DNA of 32,512 bases, taken from contig NZ_JACKZS010000079.1 of the NCBI RefSeq assembly GCF_014222285.1, forward strand, positions 1 to 32,512, read 5' to 3'. The notes under the pieces were generated by a model. That model did no database searches, had not been told where the DNA came from, and worked only from the letters and a program-made list of their open reading frames with translations. The stretch's first letter is position 1. The number at the start of each line of letters is the position of its first letter. Below, piece by piece: positions 1 through 8,481 of this stretch. The DNA comes from Nostoc sp. UCD121 (lineage in GTDB: Bacteria > Cyanobacteriota > Cyanobacteriia > Cyanobacteriales > Nostocaceae). Position numbers and translations under genes: made by a program.

Positions 1-1010
1 TGCCCCCCTACTCCCCTACTCCCCTCACTCCATCCAAAAATCTGGGAGAGCCGATCTTGCTCTAACTCTACGGCTTCTGCAAAGGTTTCGGAAGTGAGAA
101 CACCTGCCATCAAGTTTGGAAAACCTACTCGTGCTTCTAGTGTTACCACATCTCCTGGTTGCAGTCTGACTATCAAGTAACCAGGACTGTAGAGGTCTTC
201 TTTGTCGCTTAATCCCCGTTTTGTCTCCTCAGACAATCCATAATTCCAATACCAAACTGCATCTGGTTGATATTTTCCTTTCGTCCAACGCAAATGCCAA
301 GGTATACCGAAATTACCTAATTTTTTTGCTTGCAGGCAGATTTGCTGTTGCCCAAGCAATTCTGAGAATTGTAATCCTGAACTAGCAATTTGTGGGTGGT
401 GAAAATCACGTTCTGCGATCAGCAGTCGCAGCCGTAAAATTGCTGTTTCACTTCCGTCATAGCGATATTGGATCAAGATTCGATCGCAAAATTGGGCATT
501 GGGGAGGCAGTGTGGTCTTGTCTGCGAGACGCTGCGCGATGGAGTCTCCCCCGCCGCAGGATGCGCGAAGCGCTGTAGTGGAGCAACTGCCGTCATTGGG
601 TATTGGGAAGTATTCTTTACTATTTCCAGTTCGTCATTCTTAGTCCCCAGTCCCCAGTCGCCAGCCTCCACTAACCCATAAGGCATCACCAATTGTCTGC
701 TTAATTGCCAGTTATCTCGACCCCAAATCCATTTTGGAACTGGGTTAATATCAAAACAACGCAACAGTTCGTAGCCCGTCAGTTCAATCTGACCGTTACC
801 CCAAACATTTGTCCCCAGTGCTACAACGTTCCCCGATACTTCTAAGCTAGCGTCTAAGTGTGAAAACAGCAGAGTCCGCCCAGAAGGTGGGTTTGTAGCG
901 GTAAACAGCCAACCATGATAGGTGCGCGTGCGGACATCAGAAATCGTACCACTGGCAAAACTTCCTAAGCCATTGGTAAGTAACCATTCTCTTGTATCTA
1001 AATCTGGCAT
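1..1010 (-). CDS. Glycogen debranching enzyme / amylo-alpha-1,6-glucosidase, N-terminal part (partial)
   Basis: The reading frame starts at an ATG at 1010 and stays open to the left edge, so about 336 residues of the N-terminal part are visible and the C-terminal catalytic (alpha/alpha)6-barrel part is outside. The N-terminus reads EWLLTNGLGSFASG then RTRTYHGWLF, the hallmark of the GDE_N domain of the bacterial/archaeal amylo-alpha-1,6-glucosidase family, which removes alpha-1,6 branches from glycogen. Later segments (DRILIQYRYDG, AERDFHHPQI) also fit. A stretch of about 55 codons around 489-662 is made of genomic repeats yet keeps the frame open (separate entry). The last visible codons are low-complexity G/S/R from an octamer-like repeat (tactcccc on the plus strand), so the very edge may be expanded too. 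The gene diverges from the peroxiredoxin gene at 1143. A role in glycogen turnover would fit glgC at 4922-6211. The family call is good; the exact enzyme subtype cannot be set without the C-terminus. Confidence 0.8.
   Translation of the reverse strand, partial: MPDLDTREWLLTNGLGSFASGTISDVRTRTYHGWLFTATNPPSGRTLLFSHLDASLEVSGNVVALGTNVWGNGQIELTGYELLRCFDINPVPKWIWGRDNWQLSRQLVMPYGLVEAGDWGLGTKNDELEIVKNTSQYPMTAVAPLQRFAHPAAGETPSRSVSQTRPHCLPNAQFCDRILIQYRYDGSETAILRLRLLIAERDFHHPQIASSGLQFSELLGQQQICLQAKKLGNFGIPWHLRWTKGKYQPDAVWYWNYGLSEETKRGLSDKEDLYSPGYLIVRLQPGDVVTLEARVGFPNLMAGVLTSETFAEAVELEQDRLSQIFGWSEGSRGVGG
489..662. repeat. Composite repeat insertion inside the debranching-enzyme gene
   Basis: This segment mixes TTGGGCA/TTGGGGA-like heptamers (491-507 and 594-608), a palindrome-rich piece typical of Nostoc dispersed repeats (tctgcgagacgctgcgcga at 520-538, then gcgcgaagcgctgtagtgg) and two AGTCCCC heptamers (642-655). 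No stop codon arises in the host frame, and the encoded stretch (for example RFAHPAAGETPSRSVSQTRP) does not look like the surrounding enzyme. I infer an in-frame repeat insertion that lengthens the protein in a loop; boundaries are approximate. Confidence 0.65.
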
Positions 1011-1142
1011 TGGCTACTCAAAATCGTTATGAGTATGATATAGTCGTAACAGATCGTAATTAAACTGTAAAAAGCGTGGATGGGCGAGTTTTACTTGACC
1101 CGTATTTCAACGCTAATAAACCGATAAAGGAGAATTAGGTTA

Positions 1143-1754
1143 ATGTCCCTTACTTACGGAACCGAAGGAAGCCTCCGCGTTGGCCAACAAGCTCCCGATT
1201 TCACAGCAACGGCTGTGGTAGATCAGGAATTTAAGACAATTAAACTTTCCGATTATCGCGGTAAGTATGTCGTCCTGTTTTTCTACCCACTAGACTTTAC
1301 CTTTGTTTGTCCTACTGAAATCACAGCATTTAGCGATCGCTACGAAGAATTCAAGAAAATCAATACTGAAGTCCTTGGGGCTTCCGTTGACAGTGAATTC
1401 TCCCACCTCGCTTGGATTCAAACAGATCGTAAGTCTGGTGGTGTCGGCGACCTGAATTATCCTCTAGTCTCAGACATCAAGAAAGAGATTAGCGCCGCTT
1501 ACAACGTTCTTGACCCAGCAGCCGGCATTGCCTTGCGTGGTCTGTTCCTCATCGATAAAGATGGTATCATACAGCACGCTACTATCAACAACCTAGCTTT
1601 TGGTCGCAGCGTTGATGAAACCCTGCGGACGTTACAAGCAATTCAGTATGTTCAATCTCACCCCGATGAAGTTTGCCCAGCTGGTTGGCAACCTGGTGAC
1701 AAGACAATGAATCCTGACCCAGTGAAGTCTAAAGTTTACTTCTCTGCTGTCTAA
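1143..1754 (+). CDS. Typical 2-Cys peroxiredoxin (AhpC/TSA family)
   Basis: A 203-residue thiol peroxidase that reduces hydrogen peroxide and alkyl hydroperoxides, normally recharged by thioredoxin. The peroxidatic cysteine is Cys56 in FTFVCPTEI, and the resolving cysteine is Cys178 in EVCPAGW, so this is the homodimeric typical 2-Cys class. Both features of the overoxidation-sensitive (eukaryote-like) subtype are present: the GGVG motif at about 99-102 and a C-terminal YF at 199-200. This is common in cyanobacteria and chloroplasts. The start is well supported by aaagga about 11 bases upstream of the ATG. The gene stands alone, diverging from the debranching-enzyme gene, and is followed by a long hairpin with a T-run. 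High confidence; no gene symbol is given because naming varies. Confidence 0.96.
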   Translation: MSLTYGTEGSLRVGQQAPDFTATAVVDQEFKTIKLSDYRGKYVVLFFYPLDFTFVCPTEITAFSDRYEEFKKINTEVLGASVDSEFSHLAWIQTDRKSGGVGDLNYPLVSDIKKEISAAYNVLDPAAGIALRGLFLIDKDGIIQHATINNLAFGRSVDETLRTLQAIQYVQSHPDEVCPAGWQPGDKTMNPDPVKSKVYFSAV

Positions 1755-1807
1755 ATTCCATTAGCAAACTCTAATCCAAATTGTTGGAGTTGAGAGCAAA
1801 ATCAATG

Positions 1808-1873
1808 AAAACCACAGATAAACAGAGATACACATGAAACAGTGTCAACCTCTGTATCTATCTGTGGTTTTTT
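1808..1873 (+). terminator. Probable rho-independent terminator after the peroxiredoxin gene
   Basis: The arm aaaaccacagata (1808-1820) pairs perfectly with tatctgtggtttt (1859-1871), and the T-run continues to 1873. The intervening bases contain a second, weaker inverted match (cagagatac / ctctgtatc). It lies 50 bases past the peroxiredoxin stop. The accacagat core also occurs as a dispersed repeat in cyanobacteria, so it may be a repeat used as a terminator. Confidence 0.7.
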
Positions 1874-1908
1874 CATAAAATAGTATTTAAATAATTAGGG
1901 TTAAAAAT

Positions 1909-2445
1909 ATGTTGACTTCAACTGATTTTAGTGGGTTATTAAATGAGCGATTTTTCCGCAATTTTTTACCAGTTCCAGCTAGAAATCAACTCAGGTTTGG
2001 AGTAGGAACACCTGATTTTCAACTGCCAGATATTACCAACGGAACTTTAGTAAAATTGTCTGATTATAAAGGCAAGCAACCAGTCTTACTCGCCTTTACT
2101 CGCATCTTTACTGAAAAACAATATTGCCCCTTTTGTTTTCCTCATATCAAAGCCTTGAATGAGAACTATGAGCAATTTAAAAATCGCGGTATAGAAGTTT
2201 TAATGATTACTAGTACCGATGAACGGCAGAGTCAAATTGTTGTGAAAGATTTAGGCTTAAAAATGCCGCTATTGAGCGATCCTAGTTGTCGGGTGTTTCG
2301 TATCTATCAAGTAGGACAAGCACTAGGAGCGCCTTTACCAGCCCAGTTTGTATTAGATAAAGAAGGGAAACTCAGCTACTGGCATTTATTTTCTTTTTTG
2401 GATCACAATGCTAGTATTGAGACTTTGTTAGAACAATTTAATTGA
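1909..2445 (+). CDS. Peroxiredoxin-like (redoxin/AhpC-TSA fold) protein
   Basis: A 178-residue thioredoxin-fold protein. After a 30-residue N-terminal extension comes the redoxin core: GTPDFQLPD at 33-41, LSDYKGKQPVLLAF at 50-63, then YCPFCFPHIKAL at 72-83. The candidate peroxidatic site is therefore Cys73 within CPFC (73-76). In the peroxiredoxin layout the reactive Cys sits at the start of this helix, but here a thioredoxin-like CxxC is formed, so peroxidase versus disulfide-reductase activity is open. Cys127 (PSCRVF) is the only other likely partner. It follows the true 2-Cys peroxiredoxin on the same strand but is separated by a terminator-like hairpin, so it probably has its own promoter. 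Family confidence is good; substrate unknown. Confidence 0.85.
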   Translation: MLTSTDFSGLLNERFFRNFLPVPARNQLRFGVGTPDFQLPDITNGTLVKLSDYKGKQPVLLAFTRIFTEKQYCPFCFPHIKALNENYEQFKNRGIEVLMITSTDERQSQIVVKDLGLKMPLLSDPSCRVFRIYQVGQALGAPLPAQFVLDKEGKLSYWHLFSFLDHNASIETLLEQFN

Positions 2446-2499
2446 GTATAAGGTGTAAAATTAGCAATGCTCACCCTACTGATAAAACTGTGAGATTTT

Positions 2500-3165
2500 A
2501 TGGTGCTAACCCTTTATCATTCATCTATTTCTCCTAACTCCCGCCGCGTCTGGATTACTCTACTGGAAAAAGGACTGGAGTTTGAGTTAGTAGAGATAAA
2601 ACTAGATGGGGAACAGTTTAAACCAGAGTTTTTGGCAATTAGTCCCTTCCACCACATTCCAGCTTTGGTGGATGACGGCTTTAATGTCGTGGAATCTTTA
2701 GCAATCCTGGACTATTTAGAGGCAAAATATCCCACACCTGCGATGTTGCCTAAAGATGCCAAGGATTTAGCGATCGCACGGATGGTACAACTGGTAACTG
2801 TAAATGAGCTTTTGCCAGCAACCACCACATTTTTACCTCAGATATTAGGCTTACCTGGAGAAAATCCCGAAAAAATCGAGCAGGCGAAGCAGAAAATTTC
2901 AACAGTACTCAAATTATTCGAGAATTTACTTGACGATCGCCCTTACTTTGGTAGTCAAAACCTAACTCTAGCTGAGGTTGTGGCTGGAACTGTAGTAATA
3001 TGGCTGCCGGAAGTAGGCATTTCTTTAAAAGATTATCCAAAACTGAATGCTTGGCACGATCGCTTAATTGTACGTCCATCGTGGCAAGCTACCGAGTCTA
3101 CACCAGAGGCAATGGAAGCCTTGAAGTCTGTCATTGTAGCGAGAAATACGCGGCATCAGACTTAA
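2500..3165 (+). CDS. Glutathione S-transferase family protein
   Basis: A 221-residue two-domain protein. Residues 1-78 form the thioredoxin-like glutathione-binding domain: LYHSSISPNSRRV at 5-17 carries the likely catalytic Ser, HHIPALV at 51-57 gives the cis-proline, and ESLAILDYLEAKYP at 65-78 gives the conserved Glu-Ser that contacts the glutathione gamma-glutamyl group. The rest is the all-helical C-terminal domain, containing LDDRPYF and the N-capping-type LTLAEVVAGT. It would conjugate or reduce electrophiles and peroxides with glutathione in the cytosol. It follows the peroxiredoxin-like gene by 54 bases and may be co-expressed with it. The class (theta/chi-like versus other cyanobacterial classes) cannot be fixed by eye. 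Confidence 0.92.
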   Translation: MVLTLYHSSISPNSRRVWITLLEKGLEFELVEIKLDGEQFKPEFLAISPFHHIPALVDDGFNVVESLAILDYLEAKYPTPAMLPKDAKDLAIARMVQLVTVNELLPATTTFLPQILGLPGENPEKIEQAKQKISTVLKLFENLLDDRPYFGSQNLTLAEVVAGTVVIWLPEVGISLKDYPKLNAWHDRLIVRPSWQATESTPEAMEALKSVIVARNTRHQT

Positions 3166-3169
3166 TCAA

Positions 3170-3200
3170 TGTAGAAACGGTAAGATTTACCGTTTCTACA
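3170..3200. terminator. Strong hairpin between convergent GST and dnaJ-type genes
   Basis: The arm gtagaaacggtaa (3171-3183) pairs perfectly with ttaccgtttctac (3187-3199) around a 3-base loop, with one more T-A pair outside. It lies between two genes that converge, at 5 bases from the GST stop and 12 bases from the DnaJ stop. No long T-run follows, so a bidirectional transcription block or 3'-end stabilising hairpin is inferred. Confidence 0.7.
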
Positions 3201-3211
3201 ATCGGAAATTT

Positions 3212-4213
3212 TCACAGCTTGACTTGCTGCAAATGACTGCGGGGATTATAAGTACGTATAGCCCGGATTTTTTCATAATATTCTCGCTCTTGTTGGCTGA
3301 GGTCTTTTGGTGGTGCGATCGCCACCTTCACCAACTGATCGCCACGTCCACCCTTGGCGAGGGGCCAACCTTTGCCACGTAAACGCAGTGATTGTCCAGA
3401 ACGTACTCCGGCTGGTAGCTTGACATTAACTGAACCATCGGGAGTGGGTACATCAATAGACGCTCCCAGAGTAGCTTCATCTGGTGTAATTGCTACTTCG
3501 CAGACCAAGTTATCGCCTTCCATTTGAAAGAACGAGTGCGGCTGAAGTTCAACTTTTAAGTATAAATCCCCTCGTTGTTGAGTCATCGGGTTGATTTGAC
3601 CTTTACCCCGCACGCGCAGACGAGTACCAGGTTTAGCCCCAGATGGGATACGAACATCAATTGTTTCGTTACCTAAACTGAAGCGCTTTTGTACACCATT
3701 AAATGCTTCAGCAAAAGTTAGGGTGATTATAGCTTCACTATCCTGGGAAGTACCCGCGCCTGGATCTTGAAATCCATAATCGTTAAAGCCACCAAAACCG
3801 CTTGTAGCACCAGTAGGAGGGCGGTAAGAGTAACTTTGTCGCCCACCCCCACCACGAGGGGCAGCACCGCCAAAGCGTCCTAGCAACTCATTAATGAACT
3901 CATCAAAATTGCCGTATTGGCTGAAGTCAAAGCCACCCATATCGGCACCAACGCCGCCGCCGGGGAAACCTTCGCCAGCTTGCTTCCAATATTGACCGAA
4001 TTGGTCATATTTTTTGCGTTTATCTACATCTGAAACAACCTCGTAGGCTTCGCTAACTTCTTTAAAGCGTGCCTCTGCCTGTTTGTTATTTGGGTTGACA
4101 TCGGGGTGATATTTGCGGGCTAGTTTACGAAAGGCTTGCTTAATCTCATCTTGAGTGGCAGTCTTATTAACTCCCAAAATTGCGTAATAGTCCTTGAAGT
4201 CGGTTGCAGCCAT
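3212..4213 (-). CDS. DnaJ/CbpA-type Hsp40 co-chaperone without zinc finger
   Basis: A 333-residue J-protein that would stimulate the DnaK ATPase and deliver unfolded clients. The J domain spans about 8-72 with the essential HPD at 36-38 (KYHPDVN). It is followed by a Gly/Phe-rich linker at about 80-135 (GGFDFSQYG, AAPRGGGGR) and then the two beta-sandwich client-binding domains to about 310 (LRVRGKGQ and LRLRGKGWPL mark the repeated halves). The four CxxCxGxG zinc motifs of class I DnaJ are absent, so it is class II, like CbpA. The start is secured by a strong Shine-Dalgarno, aggagg, at 4221-4226 (read on the minus strand). It is transcribed toward, and separated by a hairpin from, the GST gene. 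Confidence 0.94.
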   Translation of the reverse strand: MAATDFKDYYAILGVNKTATQDEIKQAFRKLARKYHPDVNPNNKQAEARFKEVSEAYEVVSDVDKRKKYDQFGQYWKQAGEGFPGGGVGADMGGFDFSQYGNFDEFINELLGRFGGAAPRGGGGRQSYSYRPPTGATSGFGGFNDYGFQDPGAGTSQDSEAIITLTFAEAFNGVQKRFSLGNETIDVRIPSGAKPGTRLRVRGKGQINPMTQQRGDLYLKVELQPHSFFQMEGDNLVCEVAITPDEATLGASIDVPTPDGSVNVKLPAGVRSGQSLRLRGKGWPLAKGGRGDQLVKVAIAPPKDLSQQEREYYEKIRAIRTYNPRSHLQQVKL

Positions 4214-4331
4214 CTACTAGCCTCCTATAGAAATTACTGTTATGTTTTTTTTTAAGAACACAGATATTTGATTGCTAGGTAGAGTGCCAAGCAAAAGAAT
4301 CTGATTTTAAATTAACAAAGAATATAGAAAA

Positions 4332-4841
4332 TCAAGTGTGGTTCTTGCTCAACGTGCGATCGCAATTTCCGTACTCCGATTTTTCTGATAAGCGGATCAG
4401 CCCGTCTAGCCCCTCTTCCAGGCTTGGGGGGGCATCCCGGAGTTGACGGTGCATCCGCAAAATAATTTCTTCAGGAACCTGGCGCGATCGCTTTTTATTA
4501 CGTGCCAAACACAGCCAGACTGGTGTATCCACCCAAATTCCCATAATTTGCGTAAAGCCCAATTCACGGGCTAAAGCAATGACTTCACGGCGATGACGGC
4601 GCTGGGCATTGGTAGCGTCGAAAATGGCTGTATTTGCTGTAGAAATAGCTTGTCGAAATTGCCGTTCTACTTCCTGCCAAATCAGCAGCCACGGCCCCTG
4701 AAGGGCTTGAGAACCGAACAATTGCCCCCTGATACCATCTGTAGAAATCAGCGGCATCTGGGGGCATTCTGCCAGTAATTGTTTTGCAAAAGTTGACTTA
4801 CCGCTACCTGGAAGACCAATCAGCAAAAACAATTTAGTCAT
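4332..4841 (-). CDS. AAA_33-type P-loop kinase
   Basis: A 169-residue nucleotide-binding protein of the polynucleotide-kinase/zeta-toxin-like AAA_33 group. Walker A is GLPGSGKST at 9-17 near the N-terminus. The middle contains ISTDGIRGQLFG, a Thr-Asp motif typical of kinases that bind a phosphoryl acceptor, and FDATNAQRRHRREVI at about 94-108, the DATN signature common to this group. An arginine-rich lid (RNKKRSRQVPEEII) follows. It could phosphorylate RNA/DNA ends or a small molecule; the sequence does not say which. It follows glgC by 80 bases in the same direction, across a heptamer repeat. Stand-alone members of this group are widespread in cyanobacteria and mostly uncharacterised. Confidence 0.85.
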   Translation of the reverse strand: MTKLFLLIGLPGSGKSTFAKQLLAECPQMPLISTDGIRGQLFGSQALQGPWLLIWQEVERQFRQAISTANTAIFDATNAQRRHRREVIALARELGFTQIMGIWVDTPVWLCLARNKKRSRQVPEEIILRMHRQLRDAPPSLEEGLDGLIRLSEKSEYGNCDRTLSKNHT

Positions 4842-4893
4842 TTGTCCTTTGTCCTTCGTGGTTTGCCATTAGTCATTTGTCCCTTCTAAATAA

Positions 4894-4921
4894 CTAATGA
4901 CTAATGACTAATGACTAATGA
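4894..4921. repeat. Short tandem heptamer repeat (CTAATGA x4)
   Basis: Four perfect copies of ctaatga lie directly after the glgC stop codon, with a near-copy (ctaaatga) overlapping the stop itself. An inverted match (attagtcatt at 4868-4877) could pair with them to form a hairpin in the glgC 3' end. Heptameric repeats of this kind (STRR) are established in heterocystous cyanobacteria. Confidence 0.85.
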
Positions 4922-6211
4922 CTAAATGATGGTCCCATCAGCAATTACAGCATTTTTCAGCACGACGACGATACCACTGCGGATGTAAAAACCTTGATTT
5001 TCGCGTTCAGCTTCTTGCACATTATCTTTATTGATAATTTTGACATCATGACCGATTCGGGCATTTTTATCAATGATGGCACCGCGAATGATCGTGTCTG
5101 TACCGATGCCTACGGGAATGTCATTATCTATCAAGCTACATTGCCGTTCTACAGAAGCTTGGTAAAAATCTGCGCCCATGAGCAAAGATTCTTCGATGAC
5201 GCAGCCAGATTCAATCCGCGATCGCACTCCTAAAACTGAGTGTTGAATGCGGCAATTTTTCAAAATACAACCTTCGCCAATAATTGATTCTGTGATATGG
5301 CAATCTAAAAGTTTAGTCGGAGGTAAGTAACGAGGGCGGGTATAAATTGGTGCTTTTTCATCGTAGAAACTAAAAGGTGGCTGGGGCTGCTGAGTCAGGG
5401 CTAAATTTGCCTGATAAAAAGCCTCAATTGTTCCAATATCTTCCCAGTAATCATCAAAAAGGTAGGCTTGAACGTTGTAATCTTTAGAGGCATCAGGAAT
5501 AATTTCTTTACCGAAATCAGTTCTTTCTATACCTTCTCTCAACAACTTGAACAAAACCTCTTTTTTAAAGACATAAATCCCCATTGAGGCGATGTAAGGC
5601 TGTTTCAGGGCTTGTTCTTTTGTTAATCCCAGTACACTTGTATCAACTTGCATTTGGGTTAACGCCTCGCCTTTAGGTTTTTCGCTAAAGTCAATTACCC
5701 TACCAGAATCGTCAATTTTCATCAAGCCAAAATCTGAGGCGCGGCGCTCGTCTATGGGGATGACTGAGAGAGTAATATCAGCCCCCGTGTCCCTATGGCG
5801 CTGGATAAACTGGCGATAATCCATCCGGTAGAGGTGATCGCCTGAGAGAATTAGATATTCTTCTACATCCCATTCTTCCATCAACCATAGATACTGACGC
5901 ACAGCATCGGCTGTACCTTGGAACCAGTTGGGATTTTCTGGGGTTTGTTGTGCAGCTAGCACTTCCACAAAACCTTCGTTGAAGCCAGTAAAGTTATAGG
6001 TACGGGCGATGTGACGATTCAGAGAAGCTGAGTTGAATTGTGTCAGGACGTAGATTTTGAATATTTCGGAATTTATGCAGTTACTAACAGGGATATCGAT
6101 TAAGCGGTACTTCCCCGCTACTGGTACTGCTGGTTTAGCGCGGAGTTTGGTTAATGGGTAAAGCCGAGTACCCGCGCCACCGCCAAGGATGATTGATAAT
6201 ACTTTTTTCAC
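4922..6211 (-). CDS. glgC: Glucose-1-phosphate adenylyltransferase (ADP-glucose pyrophosphorylase)
   Basis: Makes ADP-glucose from ATP and glucose-1-phosphate, the committed and regulated step of glycogen synthesis. The 429-residue length equals the Anabaena enzyme. The N-terminal nucleotidyltransferase domain begins with LGGGAGTRLYPLT at 8-20 (nucleotide-binding loop), followed by AKPAVPVAGKYRLIDIPVSN. FSEKPKG gives the glucose-1-phosphate Lys, and SGDHLYRMDY the catalytic Asp. The C-terminal left-handed beta-helix carries the two lysines known in Anabaena AGPase to bind the activator 3-phosphoglycerate: Lys382 (IIDKNARIG) and Lys419 (VVLKNAVI). Counting from the sequence places both at exactly these positions, so allosteric control by 3-PGA/Pi is expected. 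Its own promoter should lie in 6212-6573. Confidence 0.98.
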   Translation of the reverse strand: MKKVLSIILGGGAGTRLYPLTKLRAKPAVPVAGKYRLIDIPVSNCINSEIFKIYVLTQFNSASLNRHIARTYNFTGFNEGFVEVLAAQQTPENPNWFQGTADAVRQYLWLMEEWDVEEYLILSGDHLYRMDYRQFIQRHRDTGADITLSVIPIDERRASDFGLMKIDDSGRVIDFSEKPKGEALTQMQVDTSVLGLTKEQALKQPYIASMGIYVFKKEVLFKLLREGIERTDFGKEIIPDASKDYNVQAYLFDDYWEDIGTIEAFYQANLALTQQPQPPFSFYDEKAPIYTRPRYLPPTKLLDCHITESIIGEGCILKNCRIQHSVLGVRSRIESGCVIEESLLMGADFYQASVERQCSLIDNDIPVGIGTDTIIRGAIIDKNARIGHDVKIINKDNVQEAERENQGFYIRSGIVVVLKNAVIADGTII

Positions 6212-6573
6212 AAAATTTCTCCCGACTGCCTTTCAACTCTCATCTTCAGTTTAGGACTGTCTGCCACCACAGGTAAGGGGGATCATGTGATTCTTAGGGA
6301 GGAATTTTATAGAATGCTGTTGGTTATGGATAGTACGGCTAATAAGTAAAAGACTAGAACATTTGTATTTATTTAGATAGGTGAACAATATAGGAAGTTT
6401 TGGCTACGTTTGCCTTGCATAGAATTTGACTATCGCTTTTGCATTTTATATCGATATAGAAATCATATTTAATTTTTGAAAAAACTTAGTACCACTTGAA
6501 AAGCCTTGTTGCCTGTTGGCTGCCATCGCTTTTGCGCTGCGCGAACAAAATCAAGGCTGACTGCTATAGTTAT
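6212..6573. other. Intergenic region upstream of glgC
   Basis: This 362-base gap lies between the glgC start and the stop of the PLD-family gene, both on the minus strand. It is AT-rich in the part nearest 6350-6490 and must hold the glgC promoter, but I cannot single out a convincing -10/-35 pair. A short segment (6525-6545) has the gcgctgcgcga core of dispersed Nostoc repeats. No gene is seen. Confidence 0.5.
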
Positions 6574-8424
6574 CTATTTATTTTCTTTGATAAAGATATG
6601 TTGCGAGATAAAATTCTCAGGTGAATCACTCTTTTGGGCAATATTGAGACGTAGAAGCTGCGCCCAGACTTCATCGCTAAGTAACTTTAAAGCAGTTTTA
6701 GGATTGTTAATTGCGATCGCACCGATAACTTTACGCCATCCTTGCTGCAATGACTCAAGAAAAGCCTCTTCAATAGAAACTTGACTCAACAACGAAAGAG
6801 CGGTTTCAAAACTTTCGGAACCAGCTTGTATATTCTTCGCTCTTAACCCTTGAAGTGCCACATTTAACCATACAGGCAGAAGTTCCAGCCAATTGCTTTG
6901 CTGTATCTTTTTGAGCGCAATGTCTTCCATACCTAACGCACCCCATATATATAAAGACTCTACAGCCAGTTTAGAATCGTGGTTGTTTAGAGCATTTTGC
7001 CATAAGTTTTGAGCTTGATTTTGGAAGCGATTAGCAAGAAATTCATAAGCTTCCTGGACTTGATGCAAAATTGTGACTTTATAAACTGATTCACCTCGTG
7101 GTAGGTAATCACCACGATAAGATAGCCAATTATGAGATCCACACAGATGGATTTCTCGATCAACTATTACTTCTTTTATATGGGAGTCTCCCAGCCATAA
7201 AACCTGTACAGATGATAAACCATCAGGTGTTTTTATTGCTCGCAGTTTTTTCTCTACTTCTGACGAAATTGGTTTCTCTTCATCTTCTTGTCGCCGCGCA
7301 ATTCCATGTCCAATTAAAATCCAAACTCCACGATTAGCTAATTTTTGTAACAGAGTTAGAAATTTTTCATCGACAACTGCCTGATTCACCCAAGGAGAAT
7401 AAATAATAACCTGACTTTTAGCAGAATTCAAAACTTCTGAGAAAGCTTGGCTAATTTGTCCGTCGCGTAACTGTACAACTTCACCTAAGACTGGAGAATT
7501 ATCTACTTTTTTCCCAGCTTTTATCGCAGCTTTTAGTGCTTTTTGGCGAATATTTTCAAGTCTAACTTCTATTTCAGTATTTTTCTGTTTGAGAATGGCT
7601 TCACGTTCAAAATTGATGGTTTCGGTTGACAATTTACATAAGGATTGCAAGGATATCTTACCTTGAGCATGTAGAGCTTCTAACCAATTTGATGCTGACT
7701 CTAAAATTTGTTTTCCATTTCTTATTTGAATGGTTAATTTATCTTCAAGGGCATCGAATATAACGAAAAGTGATATCTTTCTCCAAAATTTTTGAGTTGG
7801 ATTTAATACCTTATAAGAAGTAACTATTTTTCCCTCTTCTGGGATATGAAGCGCTAAATCTGAAGCCTGAATAAAATTTTGGATTTCCTCAATTTGTAAA
7901 GAAGAGATATCAGCAATTATATGATCAATAGTTATAAAATCTGCCAAGTCTGGCAACTTTATCACTGTCTCACTTAGTGATTCAGTTTGAAAGGTTATTT
8001 TGTCACTTAAAGGATCTGTAATAGCATTAAGCTGTACAGGATATGGGGGCTGTGGTACAGACCCCTTTTCATAAAATGAGCGACCTTCAGAAGTAACTGT
8101 AAGTGGTGATGTTGGTGATAGAGTTTGTAATGAGCGAAGAGTTGCAGTGGTAGTTTTGATAAATACAGAATCTAGTCCAAGGACAGAGGCTAATTCATCC
8201 TCTGTTGGCGGAGGTTGAAATTCAATCGCAGCGCGGATAATAAATTCTTCAAGTACGTTAAACTGGCGGGGTTCTTTGATATTTACTTCTATAGTAGTTT
8301 GACGCAAACTATAACGGAATTGACGCGCTGCTAAAACCGATAAACTAGGACTTTGCGCTTCTATTTCGTCTACAAAATTTTTGAGATTGTCATCAATAGG
8401 TTTAGCAGAAGAGGCGAGAAACAT
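6574..8424 (-). CDS. PLD-superfamily (single HKD) nuclease-like protein, helicase partner
   Basis: The frame is open from a TTG at 8481, but I prefer the ATG at 8424 (616 residues, MFLASSAKPI), because the sequence upstream is carried over from neighbouring genes. Around residues 370-450 is a phospholipase-D-like domain: VIIYSPWVNQ, then HIKEVIVDREI at about 415-425, an exact HxKx4D motif, followed by CGSHNWLSYRG. One HKD motif implies a homodimeric active site, as in bacterial PLD nucleases. The N-terminal 150 residues look winged-helix-like with a domain of unknown function after them. The C-terminal 150 residues are helical, perhaps repeat-type. It lies downstream of the SF1 helicase in transcription order, now separated by the symporter. 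Helicase plus PLD pairs are known in phage defence (Mokosh; DISARM has a PLD too). Nuclease activity is inferred. Confidence 0.78.
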   Translation of the reverse strand: MFLASSAKPIDDNLKNFVDEIEAQSPSLSVLAARQFRYSLRQTTIEVNIKEPRQFNVLEEFIIRAAIEFQPPPTEDELASVLGLDSVFIKTTTATLRSLQTLSPTSPLTVTSEGRSFYEKGSVPQPPYPVQLNAITDPLSDKITFQTESLSETVIKLPDLADFITIDHIIADISSLQIEEIQNFIQASDLALHIPEEGKIVTSYKVLNPTQKFWRKISLFVIFDALEDKLTIQIRNGKQILESASNWLEALHAQGKISLQSLCKLSTETINFEREAILKQKNTEIEVRLENIRQKALKAAIKAGKKVDNSPVLGEVVQLRDGQISQAFSEVLNSAKSQVIIYSPWVNQAVVDEKFLTLLQKLANRGVWILIGHGIARRQEDEEKPISSEVEKKLRAIKTPDGLSSVQVLWLGDSHIKEVIVDREIHLCGSHNWLSYRGDYLPRGESVYKVTILHQVQEAYEFLANRFQNQAQNLWQNALNNHDSKLAVESLYIWGALGMEDIALKKIQQSNWLELLPVWLNVALQGLRAKNIQAGSESFETALSLLSQVSIEEAFLESLQQGWRKVIGAIAINNPKTALKLLSDEVWAQLLRLNIAQKSDSPENFISQHIFIKENK

Positions 8425-8481
8425 CAAAGGAATAAGATTGGATAATTGAATTTGTACAAATACTTGTAACCCATGAGGCAA

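Noticed and set aside
392..681. Plus-strand small frames within the debranching-enzyme gene
   Set aside because: They lie inside the repeat-containing part of the minus-strand gene, which is open through the whole region and has clear GDE_N similarity.
8427..8481. N-terminal extension of the PLD protein (TTG start at 8481)
   Set aside because: These bases belong to the duplicated junction, have no ribosome-binding site, and the equivalent segment in the 9619-9668 copy also precedes an ATG that matches 8424.
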